The notes below the pieces were generated by a model. That model saw only the letters and a list, made by a program, of their open reading frames with translations. It was not told where the DNA came from and searched no databases. From assembly GCA_947179485.1 (NCBI GenBank), contig OX359245.1:72155067-72219066 (forward strand): a stretch of DNA of 64,000 nt, in the 5' to 3' direction. The stretch is from Allacma fusca. Lineage: Eukaryota; Arthropoda; Collembola; Symphypleona; Sminthuridae. Below are positions 12,216 through 24,039 of the stretch, in pieces. Numbering within the stretch: position 1 is the first letter of the stretch; every line of letters starts with the position of its first letter. The position numbers and the translations under genes are program-made.

Positions 12216-14261
12216 TTTCCAACCACGTACAAATTTTAGCGAAGCATTTACTCACAAAGATTACTATTGTGAAGTTATTTGATGTTGGCTTCGGTCCGAT
12301 TATTTTTCCGGTACCTTATTTCTGACTGAAAACCAAGCAAGAAATTCATGAGGAATTTTAGCATCATAGCTTTATATAATGCTGACATTTCAATACAGTC
12401 ATAATATTTAGGATACTTGAGATAATTGGAATACTCAATTTTGAAAATTGAGTACAGTGAAAAACAAATGTTTTCACCAATATTACATATAATCAAAATA
12501 CTTACACTGTCCCGAATTTTTATCCGCACCCGCAAGTCTCGAGCTAGCGTTAACCAAATGTTTGTGGGTGAGCAATGCCATACCTCTGGAAAATATTTGA
12601 TCCCGAAATATTAGTAATCACAAAGGTTTCCAGAAGTCTCATTGTTAAATAACATAAGTTAAGAATATTTTATTTCCCCAAGAAATGAACAGGATTATCT
12701 TCAAGCACCCGTATAGTTATGTCATTGATTATTCAATTTCCCAACTTCGCCTAGATTTGTGATTCATTGTGCAACCTGAAAAGTAAAAATAAAACCAGGT
12801 TCACCTAAATGAATTCATTTGAAATTCGGAAATAATAGCATTTCTTTTATGACAGTTTTTACTGTCATTATTATATAAGTCAATCAAAATTACACAATGG
12901 CACTGAATTAATGAAATCTCAAAATGGAATATAAATAAATAAACTCACATAACGATTAATTAAACGGACGTGTAGACATTTCAGTAATTTGGAAGCGATG
13001 GGTACACTTAATGACTACGAAGGATGCAGGATAGTGTGGTTCGACTTGATTTGATTGTGACCATTGTTTGGCATGCCACCTTTTGGGCGTCGTGTAATGT
13101 TATTGAACTATGAAAGTGCGAAACTTTAAATAAATGGACAGAAAGTGCTCTTTAAAAATAAAGGATTAAACCTATTTCTGGATTTTTACGTTAATGAGAG
13201 CGGCTCAGAAAGCTATATTAAATGAGCAGCTTTAATTAATGATAATGTCGTACTACGTATTTATTGTATTATAGACCATTTTTGGGTCGCAGGGGTAACA
13301 AGCTCCTGGAAGCTAGGCATTTTTAGAAAGCAAGCGTCTCATTCTCAAGTAAAACTAAAGTTATCAAGTTTTTTGATGCTCATTTGTGAAAATGTGTTTT
13401 TGGCACTGCTCCATGATAGGAGTAATACACAACTTTCGTATTGTTAGTGGGGCTACTTTATTATGTATGATATTATCTAGTAAGTTTCTGATGAATTAAT
13501 AAACGTATAACGCAAGCAGAATCTCAATTTGACATAGGGGAAATGATTGTGTAGGAAGAGAACTTAGGCGTTCCTATATCAGCATAGTTTCCAACCAATA
13601 TCCATAATCACCAGCATCCTAATATTATACAGGCAAAATGAACTGGGTGCAAGCCTCTTTAAAAGCAAACTGATCTACATACAATTTTCCTTAAAAGCAA
13701 AATGATCTAAGTGCTGGTATATTTTTTTTTGTGAGAAAACTAGCATCTGTAAGGAGGACACGTGGCTTATAAGGACTAACCATGACTGTAATTGACCTAG
13801 GGTTGTGGGTTAATATTCTCTGAAGGGTTTGCTATTACCTTCATATATATATTATTGGATCATTCCGGCAACTAAAGTTAATTTCACTTATTGTATCTAA
13901 TACATTTTTAGTTACGAAAACTGCAACATTCATTTATTTCAAAATCGACGAATTAAAAGACGAATCAAAATCACAGTAAGCTAATGTGTGTGCACATTGA
14001 ATTGGTTTTCCCTTTAATAATTCTCAACGAGGAGTTTTTTCAAATCGTATTCTACGATCATCACCATTATCATAACATTCGGAATCATTTTCAAATGTTA
14101 AATCATAATTGACAACTTGTTTTTCAATGTTACTGAAAGAAAGAAATGGAGGCTTTGGGGAATTAAATGCATATATAAAAAATTTTTGAATACCTCGCAT
14201 TTTTGTACACCGGCATTAGAATGTGTTTACTTATATTGTTTTTATTATAATTTGTATCTAC
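12216..14261. other. long non-coding stretch
   Basis: No supported gene, element terminus or satellite. The short ORFs on both strands near 12275-12614 overlap each other and carry no motif. Confidence 0.35.
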
Positions 14262-14915
14262 AGTGCCAGTCAATTGAAGTTGGACGCCCAACGTTATTTT
14301 GAATAACTGCTAATAACGTTTTACAGAGTTACGCGAATCTTGTCAAAAATTCAGGTTTTAATACCGAACATATGGGGATTCGATACTTGTACGTATTAAC
14401 GTACACAGTACATCTCATACACTGTAAAAAAATTTCAAAAAAAATTGTTTTAAAAAATCGGCGCCATTTGAAGTTGGACGATTGCATTTAACTAATTTTT
14501 TACCTCAATTCCAACTTAACTACTGTACTTTAGTACCACGTAGGCCTACCTCTGACTGCTAGGACAGCTGCTATCCTCCTAAGCATGGTCCCCACTTGCT
14601 TCCGGGTAACCTCGGGGGAATCTTTCCCCGTATTTCGGTGACCAGATTTTTCGACGTGGGTTTCCCAGAAATGTTGAAATTTTGCAACTCCATCTCAATA
14701 AAATATCAAAATTGTTCAATTGGGATCATGTCTGGGCTTCTGAATTCTGAATGTTACCAAGCAATATTGGATTGCAATATCAAGCCTGCTGCGCAAAAAC
14801 TTGGTCTAGGTTGCCGTTTTGTTTCAGGAGGATAATGATCCTAAACACACATCTAAGTTAACATCATCATTCTTCCAGAAATTTTTTTTTGGTGATGAAA
14901 TGGCCAGCACAAAGT
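14262..14915 (+). mobile_element. decayed Tc1/mariner-family transposon
   Basis: The left end CAGTGCCAGTCAATTGAAGTTGGACG resembles a Tc1-type terminus, and its AATTGAAGTTGGACG motif recurs at about 14467. Downstream, two plus-strand frames carry transposase remnants. The frame ending at 14835 holds a segment ending KLGLGCRFV. Shifting one frame from there gives VLFQEDNDPKHTSK, the conserved second-Asp region of Tc1 transposases, followed by SSFFQKFFF. The DNA-binding domain and the third acidic residue are not found, and the right end is not visible, so this is a frameshifted, deleted relic. Confidence 0.75.
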
Positions 14916-14935
14916 TCACAGTTAGTTCAGTTGGT

Positions 14936-15232
14936 ACAGCCGGGGTCGGATTTTTGTAAATCTCGCTGGAAGGTCATTTTTGAGTTTCCCTGCTGAATCA
15001 AATGTCCCAGTGTGGAGGTCCTCAACGATTTCAAACATCCCTGTATGACACAATTTCCTGACAAATAACAAATTAAAAAACCCCAGCCAAAAAAAGATAA
15101 AAAGATAAACGAATTTTAAGAATCTTGGTGGCAAAATAGAATTCCTTCTTATTGAGATTTTCCCTGCCAAAAATATTTTTTCGGTGGGAAGAATCTTCCC
15201 GTGTTCCCACAAAAAAAACCGAACACTGGGAA
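14936..15232. mobile_element. possible MITE, GGGGTCGGATTTTTG family
   Basis: The left end CAGCCGGGGTCGGATTTTTGTAAATCTC matches the terminus of the 43353-43664 MITE, whose right end carries GAGATTTACAAAAATCC. The right boundary here (near CCGAACACTGG) is uncertain and no target duplication is evident. Confidence 0.4.
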
Positions 15233-15239
15233 ATTGCAA

Positions 15240-16402
15240 ATTTATATATGATTGCACCAATAAGTACAATTGTAATTTCTAAGTTAACTTATATGCAGTA
15301 TATATTAAGTACTCCAAAAAAGGGAGCTTATTTATAAATTCGTTTCTTTATTTTGCTAGTGGCGACATACATACATACGCATGTAGCGTAATAGTGCATA
15401 TGTGTTACTCATTGGTCATACAGTATGACAATATTTGTTATCGTATTCTTGTGCTGACACATTTATGGGAGTCGATTTTTCAGCGCCATATACATATTTA
15501 TGTGTGATAAAAATCTTTTAGTGGTGATTCCAGAGCACCAGATGTATCATGTCGGTATGTACACGCATACTAACAGTACACACAGAATGAGAACAGCAAG
15601 TCTACATGCCGGAAATGAGTTTGAATTGACTTCCACTCCCAGGACCAAAGGTGGGCAAAATATGTTGCCTGGTTTATATCCTACATATATTTTTAATGCC
15701 TAATCCTGCTTACAATTACCCTACACTGGTGCCTATTTATTTCTAGTAAAAAATCATCGTCCCCATGTACGCCCATATATTTTAAAAAAACAACAAGATA
15801 CGTTTACAACTAGTAATATGTAGTTAAGCTATGCTGATATATGAATGCCGGAGTGTTCTCCTTAAAACAACACTTCTTCTATAATGACAACTTGAGAATA
15901 TCCCGGCGATCTGTATTTTACTAATTCTTCACTAGCTTAAGAACAGTATAAATAATGCTTACATATATATATATGATTACACCAATAAAGACGTTTGTAG
16001 CTCCCCATCCACCCAAGACATCACTTGAGAGAAACCCAAGCTGCACCTATTCTTAATACTATAGGTATTTACTACTATTGTCCACGAATTTACTTAATGA
16101 GTGAAATTAATTACGTATTTTTAAAATATATGAATCCTCTACCTCATGTTGGATGGTTACATACATGGTAAGCTATGCAATTATTAGATGTTAAATAATT
16201 AAACTCACAATTAGCCTGACCCCTAAGAGTGCCCTTCAGATCCAGATGACGCCAAATGGTTGGTATCTTGCGGTGAGTTTTTATATCACTGTTACGTAAG
16301 TGAAATTATGTTTTTGCATCTACAGTTTCTGCTTTTCTCATCTAGGCACTACAAGTGAAATACATATTTTGGATTGATTAATTTTATTTACTGGTGTATA
16401 AG
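15240..16402. other. AT-rich region before the MOXD pseudogene
   Basis: No intact gene. Around 16220-16272 a short stretch ending GGTATCTTGCG|GTGAGT resembles the end of MOXD exon 1 and its donor and may be a remnant of the missing first exon; this is weak. Confidence 0.3.
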
Positions 16403-19400
16403 GATTATCACGGCATAGGAAACCAGATACCGATTGCTGACGCAAGCCAGGACTGGACGTTACTTTCTGCATATGAAAATGTAACCCATACTACCTGTGA
16501 TAACGAGGACATTTCCATTAGCGTAAGTTCTCTGTTCAGCAACATTTTACTTTGATGAGAATTTCCAGCTAAGCGGACAATAATAATTATTAAAGAATAA
16601 GCGTCAACGATGAGTTGGTTTCAGGAAAAAATAAATATTTTAAAAAAATGTTCATCCATTTGCTATTTATGAGCCTATTTTGTTAAATGAAGGAAAGTTT
16701 TAGCAGATGCTCCTTTTCACGAGAGCAAGATTTAATTACCACTTCCAGTTCTTTTCAAAAAATTATTATCCTTGTTTGTAGAACATTACTTTCGTTGTGA
16801 TTAGTAGGAAATAAAATTTGCTGGACCCATGAATTTGATTCTTCTAATTGTTTCGAGAATCATGATTTCAGTCCTAATATTTGCGGGAGATTTAAGTTGT
16901 GCCAGGGACAAAATGTGTTATTTCCAATGGATAAAACTAAAATTGACAAGTTAAATAAGGATTTTAATTCCCTTGGAATGTTACTCTGTATATAAAAATA
17001 CTTTGCATGCATATATCAATATAAAAGTACTCTACCGAGCCTGCGGTCTGGTGGTGTAGCGAATCTGTAAGGTTGCAGATGAGCCGGCTTTCGACTCTAG
17101 CTCACCCAACATAATTTCAGGTCCTTTCTATCTGTCCCTTTACACTATCGGTATGCAAATGAGGTTTGGAGGTATGTTGCGCATTCTTGGAAGAGTAGCA
17201 GTAGTTGTAGTGTGTGCCGTACACCGATAATGATTCGTAAGATGAATCGGTGTATATGTACATACTGCGAATGCTGACATTCGGATAAGATTGTGTCCTT
17301 GGCATATCCCTTATCTCTTCCCTTATCTGCATATCTTCTCTCTCTACCTGTAGCTTACATTCACTCTCTCTCTCTATAGCTAAGTCTGCGAATGTGTGTT
17401 GTGATATACATGCTTGCGAGACTGCGGGGATGCTGTGTTACACCGGGTATATGCATGAAACTGTATGTTATATAGCGGACCGCATACGTAGCGGAGGCCT
17501 TTGTCTCTACCTTCGGTAATTAGTCATATGATGACGAGTTAGCATACAGGCCTGCGGTTAAAGTAAATTGTGGAATGGACGGACGTCCCACTTCACAGTA
17601 TGTAGCTAATGGGCCTGAATGGCTCCAAGTTGTGAAATTATAAAGAGAATAAAGGAGGTAAAGAAAACTCTGTAAGACCTTACGGTAAATCGGAGTATAA
17701 ACCCCCCCTTTTTTTACTCTACCAACAGAATGACACAACAAAAATTATATGGGCCATCGGAAACACAGTAAACATTCTCCAACATGGGAAACGTGGCACT
17801 GCTTCCGTCAATATACTGGACGCTCCTTACTCTGAGTGGAATCCAAGAGGGTATCGTATATCATTATTTAAATACATTTTTGTATTCAAACATCATTGCA
17901 TTACCTAATACATTTATTTCATATTGGCCCTCGATAGTCCTGACATATGGCATATTGATGTAAAAACAAAGCTGCCTTCCGAAGATACCATCTACTGGTG
18001 TACTGCACACAAAAGCCCACCATTTGATGTCAAGAGACATGTTGTTGGGGTATATCTGTACTTATAAATCTGTTTTCTTTAAATGATAGTTTATTATAGA
18101 TGTGACAATATTTTTATGTGGGATTCGTACTTTAGCTCCGGGTTAAGTTAGAGAGCGACGAGGCACGCACCCACACACACCAATTTGTCCTTCACCATTG
18201 TACTGGAACCTCGGACCAACTTAAGACATTTTATGAGGAAATGCTAAATAAATGTTAATAACATGTATTTTTTGGTAGCCATTGATTCTCCCCGAAGGCA
18301 TTGGCTTTCCATTGAATGAGTTGGGTATCCCGGAATACTTCTTACTGGAAGTGCATTATGATAATCCCAACCAGCTATCAAATTTAAAATTCACCACGGG
18401 CATTGAAATGTACACAGCAACACATTTGCGGTAAGACGAATTCCTTGAGTGTTGAGAATTTAATAAGCGCGTCTTAATAAATTTGAACCTTCTGTTTTAG
18501 CAAACAAGATGCGGGAATAATTCGAATTGGCTATGAAACTGGAATTGGATTGATGATTCCGCCCAGTACATCTAACTATATTGTTGCTGGCCCATGCAGC
18601 GCCACCTGTACTGAGGATCGAGTTCCTGACGACGGAATTCAAGTTTTTACGCTAATACTCCATTCACATCTGGCTGGTAAAATTGTTAAATGAATTTGGT
18701 CACGTAATATTTTTGTTAATATTTTTCAATTTAAAAACTCAAATGAAGAACGCACCACGTAATGCATTCCGTTCAGTTTAGCACGTTTGCGCAACGCGAA
18801 TTAATTGTTTGACCGGCCTGACCATTCCAGGGTTAAATATTTATTGTAAGGATAAATATTAATTCACGAAGACCCTCAGACTACGGTCTACAAATCTATT
18901 TTGTATATTAGTGTCGGCGTGAATTTTTTAGTATTCGCCCTGTGTAGCATTATTATTTACTTTCCCATGATTGCATTGTTAGTTACATAACCATTCCGCA
19001 CAGCTAACACGTAAATACTTATTGAGACTCTATATTGCTCAAGACTGACCAACCCTTCAAACGCATTAGAATATTCTTTGACCATTTTCGGACACATGAA
19101 TACAAGAGGTTACATGTAGGCGCAACAATTTTGCAACTAATACAAATTACTTGTAAACGATGTCAAGCGGCTGTTCCAGGAACTGGATCGTGAATGTTTA
19201 AAATATTTAGGAAGCATTGGTTTAAACAGTTGGATTCAGGCTTCAGTATCTCGTATGAAAACACAGTTGGAAATAAATGACTGCAACAGTAATATTTTTT
19301 AAAAATTAAGTGATATCAAATTCTATCAAGTGTGTTCTATTTTGTTGAAACCACGTGGGGATAGCCAAAAATAACAATGTTTTTTAAATGCCTATGAAAT

Positions 19401-20838
19401 CCAAACGTCTTCAAAGTCGTGATTATCCATGGCTTTGCGTTGGGGTCTCGCATTGAAGCTTTTTAGCTACTCAATAGAAATACATTTTTTGAATTTAGAA
19501 TATGAAATTTTATAGGGATTGTACCATTTAAATATTTTTCTTCTTTGAGACACGTAAAATGGTCCATTGCGACTTCAAGTAAATAAGAACAGCAAAATTA
19601 ACTAACGGCAATTTAATTATTTTCAGTATTTTTGTTTTGATCATTGTAACATTACTAATTATAGTTGTTGTATTTTGCATCAACAGGAATGAAATAAGTC
19701 TCATTTGTTTTAACACTTGGCAGGTCGCAGAATGAAGCTTCGTCAGTACAGAAATGGAATCGAGCTTCCATGGTGGGCATACGACAACAACTATGACTTC
19801 AACTTCCAGCAAAATTGATTATTACCAACGCATCAAGAGATTCTCAAAGGGGATCATTTAACTTTTGGTACAAATACGAACATTGTTTGTTATGTTGGAT
19901 CTTTGTTTTGGATTTATACCGGCAACGTGTATAATTTTATGCAGAGTGTACTTACGATTCTTCACACCTTACTCCCCCTGCGGCTATTCGCGGCGGTTTA
20001 AGCACACGTCGGGAAATTTGCATAGCTTTTTTGATGTATTACCCGCGGATGTCGAGACTTGATAACTGGGAAAGCAGTTTTTACGAAGAAACTAATCTGC
20101 TGAAAAAACTTGGAATAGAAGGAACTGACAAGTTTGTGATTTTAAATGTCATTAACTTATAAACTTACATATCTTATGAAACAACAGTATTTTAAATCCA
20201 TGTGATAATAATATTCCAAAGGCAACCACTGGTAAAAATGTGAATTGGATAGCCCTGATGTGATTCTACTCAAGCGACTAGTTTCGCATTTTTATTTGCA
20301 TCATCAGGCTGTGAAGAAAAAATGACGTTCATTAGGACATTGAAGTAGAATTAAAATTAAATTAATAAGCGTGAATATATTACAAATCTTCAATTCATAT
20401 CATGATTAAAATTAAATTAATAAGCGTGAAGATATTAGAAATCTGAACTTAGCTAAAATAGTTAAAATAGTGACCTTGAGTTAGAAAAGTCCTAGAAGTA
20501 GTTTACAAATTGAATTAACAGGACCACGCATCAATCAAAAAAATATCTGAAAAAGCAACCCACATTATATTAGCCACACAATGTGAATTAAGATTACGAA
20601 AGCTCGTGATTATGTGTATACATATATATAGTCGCAGTAATTTGAGTATCAATATAATAATTATTATATAATGTAATCAACAGAATTTTTCTTCACACGT
20701 TTCGGAGAACATTTCTTAAATTGTGAACCTTACTCCCAGACTACTGTGAGTTTACAAGGAATAGTAACCTATCCTGTATTCCAACCATACATCCCAAATA
20801 ACTATTGCGACGAAGATTCAATCATGCCAAGAAATTAG
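16403..20838 (+). pseudogene. MOXD1-like copper monooxygenase pseudogene (exons 2-10)
   Basis: Nine exon homologues of the intact gene at 44383-40531 lie in order: 16403-16522, 17729-17850, 17938-18049, 18136 to about 18255, 18279-18430, 18501-18676, 19724-19867, 19945-20131, and about 20691-20838. Six have exactly the length of their counterparts. Introns are retained, so this is a DNA duplicate, not a retrocopy. Damage: no clear exon 1; a 27-bp in-frame deletion in exon 2; exon 5 truncated with a TAA at 18253-18255; a CGA-to-TGA stop in exon 8 (near 19816); exon 10 missing its 5' part. Two copper-site positions have also changed: the second His of the HH pair reads Gln and the EMC methionine reads Ile. 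The SINE-like repeat 17041-17505 sits in one intron. Confidence 0.93.
17041..17505 (+). mobile_element. SINE-like repeat with tRNA-like head
   Basis: The head GGTGGTGTAGCGAATCTGTAAGG followed by GCCGGCTTTCGACTCTAGC has A-box and B-box character (TGGTGTAGCG near 17053, TTTCGACTC near 17089) at tRNA-like spacing. The body contains a CT-rich run (about 17335-17380). It aligns along most of its length with the minus-strand copy 5107-5975. It lies in an intron of the MOXD pseudogene. A tRNA-derived SINE is the likely class; the family is not recognised. Confidence 0.6.
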
Positions 20839-21535
20839 CTTGCTTTGACAAATGCTACCGTAGTCCATGTATATATAATGCATGTAGCAAGTATGTGTAA
20901 GTACTTATGTCGTATGTATGAAACAATTTTTTTTCATATAAAGAATTAATTTTGAGAGAACTTTTCATCAAATATGGCTGCCTTAATTGTTCATCTTATC
21001 TGTAATTTCGGTCCACTTTATAATTACCAAATTCACAAGAGAACAATAAAAGGATTTATAGCTACTGATCACTTGGACGCCACTACTAATATAGATCATT
21101 AACTGATCGATTTCGGTTACCTTTAAATAAAATCGAATCAAACCAATACAAAAGTTGTATTCAAATTATTAAAAAATACAACCCTTAAGTTGTATTCGAA
21201 TTCCATTTGATTTTTATCCATATCGATTATTCGGTTTGATTCAAAGTTAGTCTGTTAGTGTAACTTATGCCTTCTGTGATCGAAATAGGATTAAATCATT
21301 TCAAGACTTTGAACTTGAAACAAGCCATTAGTATTGAAGGTCAATGTTTATTTAAATGTTAAATCGAATCAATGAATTTACTTTTTGTTAGTAAATACAT
21401 AATATTCAGGTGGAACAGCACTCTCTACACATAAGGTATCACTAACATCTAACTAATCATCTAGCTCGCCCTTCATCTTGTTAACATTATCAGTATATAT
21501 TACGATCTTCACCCAACTCAAGTGTTACTAAATTT
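20839..21535. other. intergenic stretch
   Basis: AT-rich, with no gene seen. Contains TCGATTTCGGTT / GATTCGAATC-like dyads near 21105-21240 but no element boundaries I can define. Confidence 0.35.
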
Positions 21536-21559
21536 AAGCCAAGCTTTTAAGCTTGGCTT
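21536..21559. repeat. perfect 11-bp stem hairpin
   Basis: AAGCCAAGCTT, TT, AAGCTTGGCTT forms a perfect 11-bp stem with a 2-nt centre. It lies just upstream of a decayed secreted-peptide gene copy; no function is evident. Confidence 0.8.
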
Positions 21560-21782
21560 AGAAGTAAAAATAATTGCAGGGGGGAAAACTTAATCTCATG
21601 ACCTCGAAAAAACTCTCTGCACTTGTCCGTACTTAACAGAAAAGTCGTTCCTTCTATTCTATTTTACAGTCTCGGTTTGAAAAAATCAGAAACTATTTCT
21701 TTCCAAGTTATGTTCTATATTTGTTGAATTATTGAGCAGCTAGGTGTCAGTGATTGGAAGATAGGTACAAAAAATTGTTACT

Positions 21783-21930
21783 ATGATTTGAGGGAATTCC
21801 TCATCGCTGGTCTTATTTTGCGGCCTTCTGATCCGTATGTGCTAATTCAGGAATCGAACCAATCGTTTTGGCGGAACCCAAGCACAGTTCTGAAGATTAC
21901 GAAGGTTACTGTATAATTGATCAAAAATAA
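21783..21930 (+). pseudogene. decayed copy of small secreted peptide gene
   Basis: Homologous to the 32278-32126 (-) gene. The segment after the signal-peptide region reads ANSGIEPIVLAEPKHSSEDY and ends at TAA 21928-21930, against ANSGIQPVVPEE...VSSEDY in the intact copy. The initiator region reads ATG ATT TGA and is out of frame with the mature segment, so translation from the homologous start is blocked. The 5' flank (about 21590-21700, with TTCGAGG/GTGCAGGGAG-type sequence read on the opposite strand) also matches the 5' flank of the intact copy at 32770-32880, so the duplication included upstream sequence. Confidence 0.6.
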
Positions 21931-22320
21931 AAACAACCTGAAGCAAGGGAAGTGCAACAATTTCTATTAATAACATCACCCGAAAATCTCCTGTTGTAGA
22001 CTGACTGACTACAAAGACTTTCATTCAACGTCCACAGAAATGACTCTCTGTGACGTCACGTGCCTTGTATGGACATACATATGTATGTAAGTGCTGCCCA
22101 GAGGATATACTATTTTCCATTACTTTCCTACTCGGATGAAGATTCGATATTTTATGAGGGACTTGAATGCTACAATGAGGACAATTTATTACCCTGTTCC
22201 TTTGTACCTATGTATGTATGTATGTACCAGGGACGGGATATCGGAAAAATATTTTAAATTCGGAATCGAATGCTTTCTAGCTTCGATTTCAATTTTAAAT
22301 ATTTTTTATAATACTTAAAA

Positions 22321-22550
22321 ATTTGAATTCCGATAAAAATTCCAATATATTTGAATACTCCCTGAATTTGAATTCCGATACGAATTCCAATATATTTGAA
22401 TACTCCCTGAATTTGAATTCCGATAAAAATTCCTATATATTTGAATACTCCCTGAATTTGAATTCCGATACGAATTCCAATATATTTGAATACTCCCTGA
22501 ATTTGAATTCCGATAAAAATTCCTATATATTTGAATACTCCCTGAATTTT
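22321..22550. repeat. 45-bp minisatellite with alternating unit types
   Basis: Five head-to-tail units of 45 bp (AATTTGAATTCCGATAAAAATT... ending ACTCCCTG). Units alternate between AAA and CGA at one site, giving a 90-bp higher-order period (AAA, CGA, AAA, CGA, AAA). Because 45 is a multiple of three, long repetitive ORFs appear on both strands (22254-22601 - and 22323-22628 +); these are by-products. Upstream CAGGGACGGGATATCGG (22228) may be an element terminus. Confidence 0.9.
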
Positions 22551-22881
22551 AACTTTGAAGTACTTTTCGGAAATTCGTACAAAAAATGGGAATTTATTCA
22601 AAAGAACTATTTAATCGCAAAAAAATAAGCGACACATAACACATTAAGCGTTGTACGGAAGACTTATTTCATTTTATATCAGCTGTCTCACAAAACAACT
22701 CACTTTCCAGCCTGTCAGGAAGATATTTTAAAAAAATATTTAAATATAGCATTGATTTTTTAAAATTTAGTTAAATTTCAGTATTAAATTTAATATTTAA
22801 ATATTATTGTTTACTGCAAGTTTACTCTACATGTGGATTATAAGGTGAGTATAATACATATGTTGATAACTTATCTGATAC

Positions 22882-23321
22882 TGTTGAGGTGTGTGTGACT
22901 GATAAATAGTAAAATCCCGATGTAGTTTGATTTACTATGATAGTTGCAGATTGCACGTGTAATTAAGTAATTGACTTGCCCGAATACAAGAATTACTATT
23001 CTAAAGATTAACAAGAGAGTATTTATTGAGATGTTAACAGTTCCGTGTCTTAATGCATTCTGTTACAAGCGCTAGTCATCATTGCATCTTAACCAGATCA
23101 ATGTACTAATACTTACATGCGCTTGCTATGCTACATTCATAATACTTGCCTTACAATTATTACTATGAAAGTAATATTCAATACTTTTGCTATTGTCAAA
23201 TAACTTAGAAATGACAAAAATAGCTAAATAAAATAATTTCACTTTCTTCAATTAAAACTAATAGCAGTAACAATTACTACTGCTACACAGTAGCAAAACT
23301 ATGCCATTTCACTTCTCAACA
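22882..23321 (-). repeat. 3' LTR of the BEL/Pao-type element
   Basis: 440 bp, starts TGTTGAG and ends CTCAACA, a perfect 7-bp terminal inverted repeat. Differences from the other LTR that I can see are a 2-bp length change (AACAAGAGAG against AACGAGAG) and a G/C change near the end (GAGGTGTG against GAGGTCTG). Confidence 0.93.
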
Positions 23322-23379
23322 TTCCGCCCATCTTGAAATAATTATTTCAACCCTACCGCCCATCGTGAAATAAAATTGG

Positions 23380-24039
23380 TCAGTCCGATGCATCGCTGTC
23401 AATTGATTGTGATGGACATATTCCTCCGACTGCATAACCCCACACAGTAAATAGTCCGATTGGGTTACCTTTTGCTCCAGTTACTCTTCCACATCTCATA
23501 ACATCGAAGAATACATCAGCCCCCAAAAGTATATCGATGTATCCCGGTACCATAAATCCAGGATCTGCTAAAGGCAAACCTCTTAAATGGCTTACTTCAT
23601 CTTCATTAACTTTTCGCTTCGGTAACATCGTTGTAACCTTGGGAAGAATGTATGCATTGACTTTCATCTCGAAATCATCTTCTTGGTTTGATCTTAAACC
23701 AAGTGCGATCGAAGAATTGGAAATTCCCGCTTTCGATTCTCCAACTCCAGAAATATTAACATCACAAATCTTCCGTTCTAACTTCAAAGATTTTTCTGTT
23801 CTCTCCGAAACAAAACTGACATCGGAGCCTGGATCAAGGAGTGCTCTGAACTCTTGCAACCTTCCTTTGTTATCTTCAACAGCAATCGTTGCAGTAGCCA
23901 TCAATCCTTTCTTTGATGTTGCCGATACAGAACTAATTCCAATATGTGCTGTCACCGATTCTGTCCTGACCTCGGTTCCCGAATTCCTCCGTATGTGTAA
24001 AAGTGATTGATGCGCTCCTTGACAAATGCTGTTGTACAT
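23380..24039 (-). CDS. retroelement aspartic protease (DUF1758-like)
   Basis: 219 codons from the first ATG, in a different frame from gag and overlapping its end between 24039 and 23952. Contains LLDPGSDVSFVSE, the retropepsin active-site region in the form typical of BEL/Pao (D-x-G with flanking hydrophobic residues), and a later hydrophobic ILLGADVFF motif matching the conserved second half of the protease. It ends with a stop 58 bp before the 3' LTR, where reverse transcriptase would normally follow. The sequence before residue 35 looks like the tail of the gag zinc-knuckle region, so the protease was probably once continuous with gag or is reached by frameshifting. The start codon is therefore nominal. 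Confidence 0.85.
   Translation of the reverse strand: MYNSICQGAHQSLLHIRRNSGTEVRTESVTAHIGISSVSATSKKGLMATATIAVEDNKGRLQEFRALLDPGSDVSFVSERTEKSLKLERKICDVNISGVGESKAGISNSSIALGLRSNQEDDFEMKVNAYILPKVTTMLPKRKVNEDEVSHLRGLPLADPGFMVPGYIDILLGADVFFDVMRCGRVTGAKGNPIGLFTVWGYAVGGICPSQSIDSDASD

Noticed and set aside
14922..15269. Minus-strand 115-codon ORF
   Set aside because: Overlaps a probable MITE and has no recognisable domain; both strands are open over part of it.
17041..17105. A genuine tRNA gene
   Set aside because: Box-like motifs are present but no cloverleaf with paired acceptor stem is apparent, and the segment is the head of a dispersed repeat.
23537..24010. Plus-strand 157-codon ORF
   Set aside because: Antisense shadow of the retroelement protease and gag end; no independent motif.
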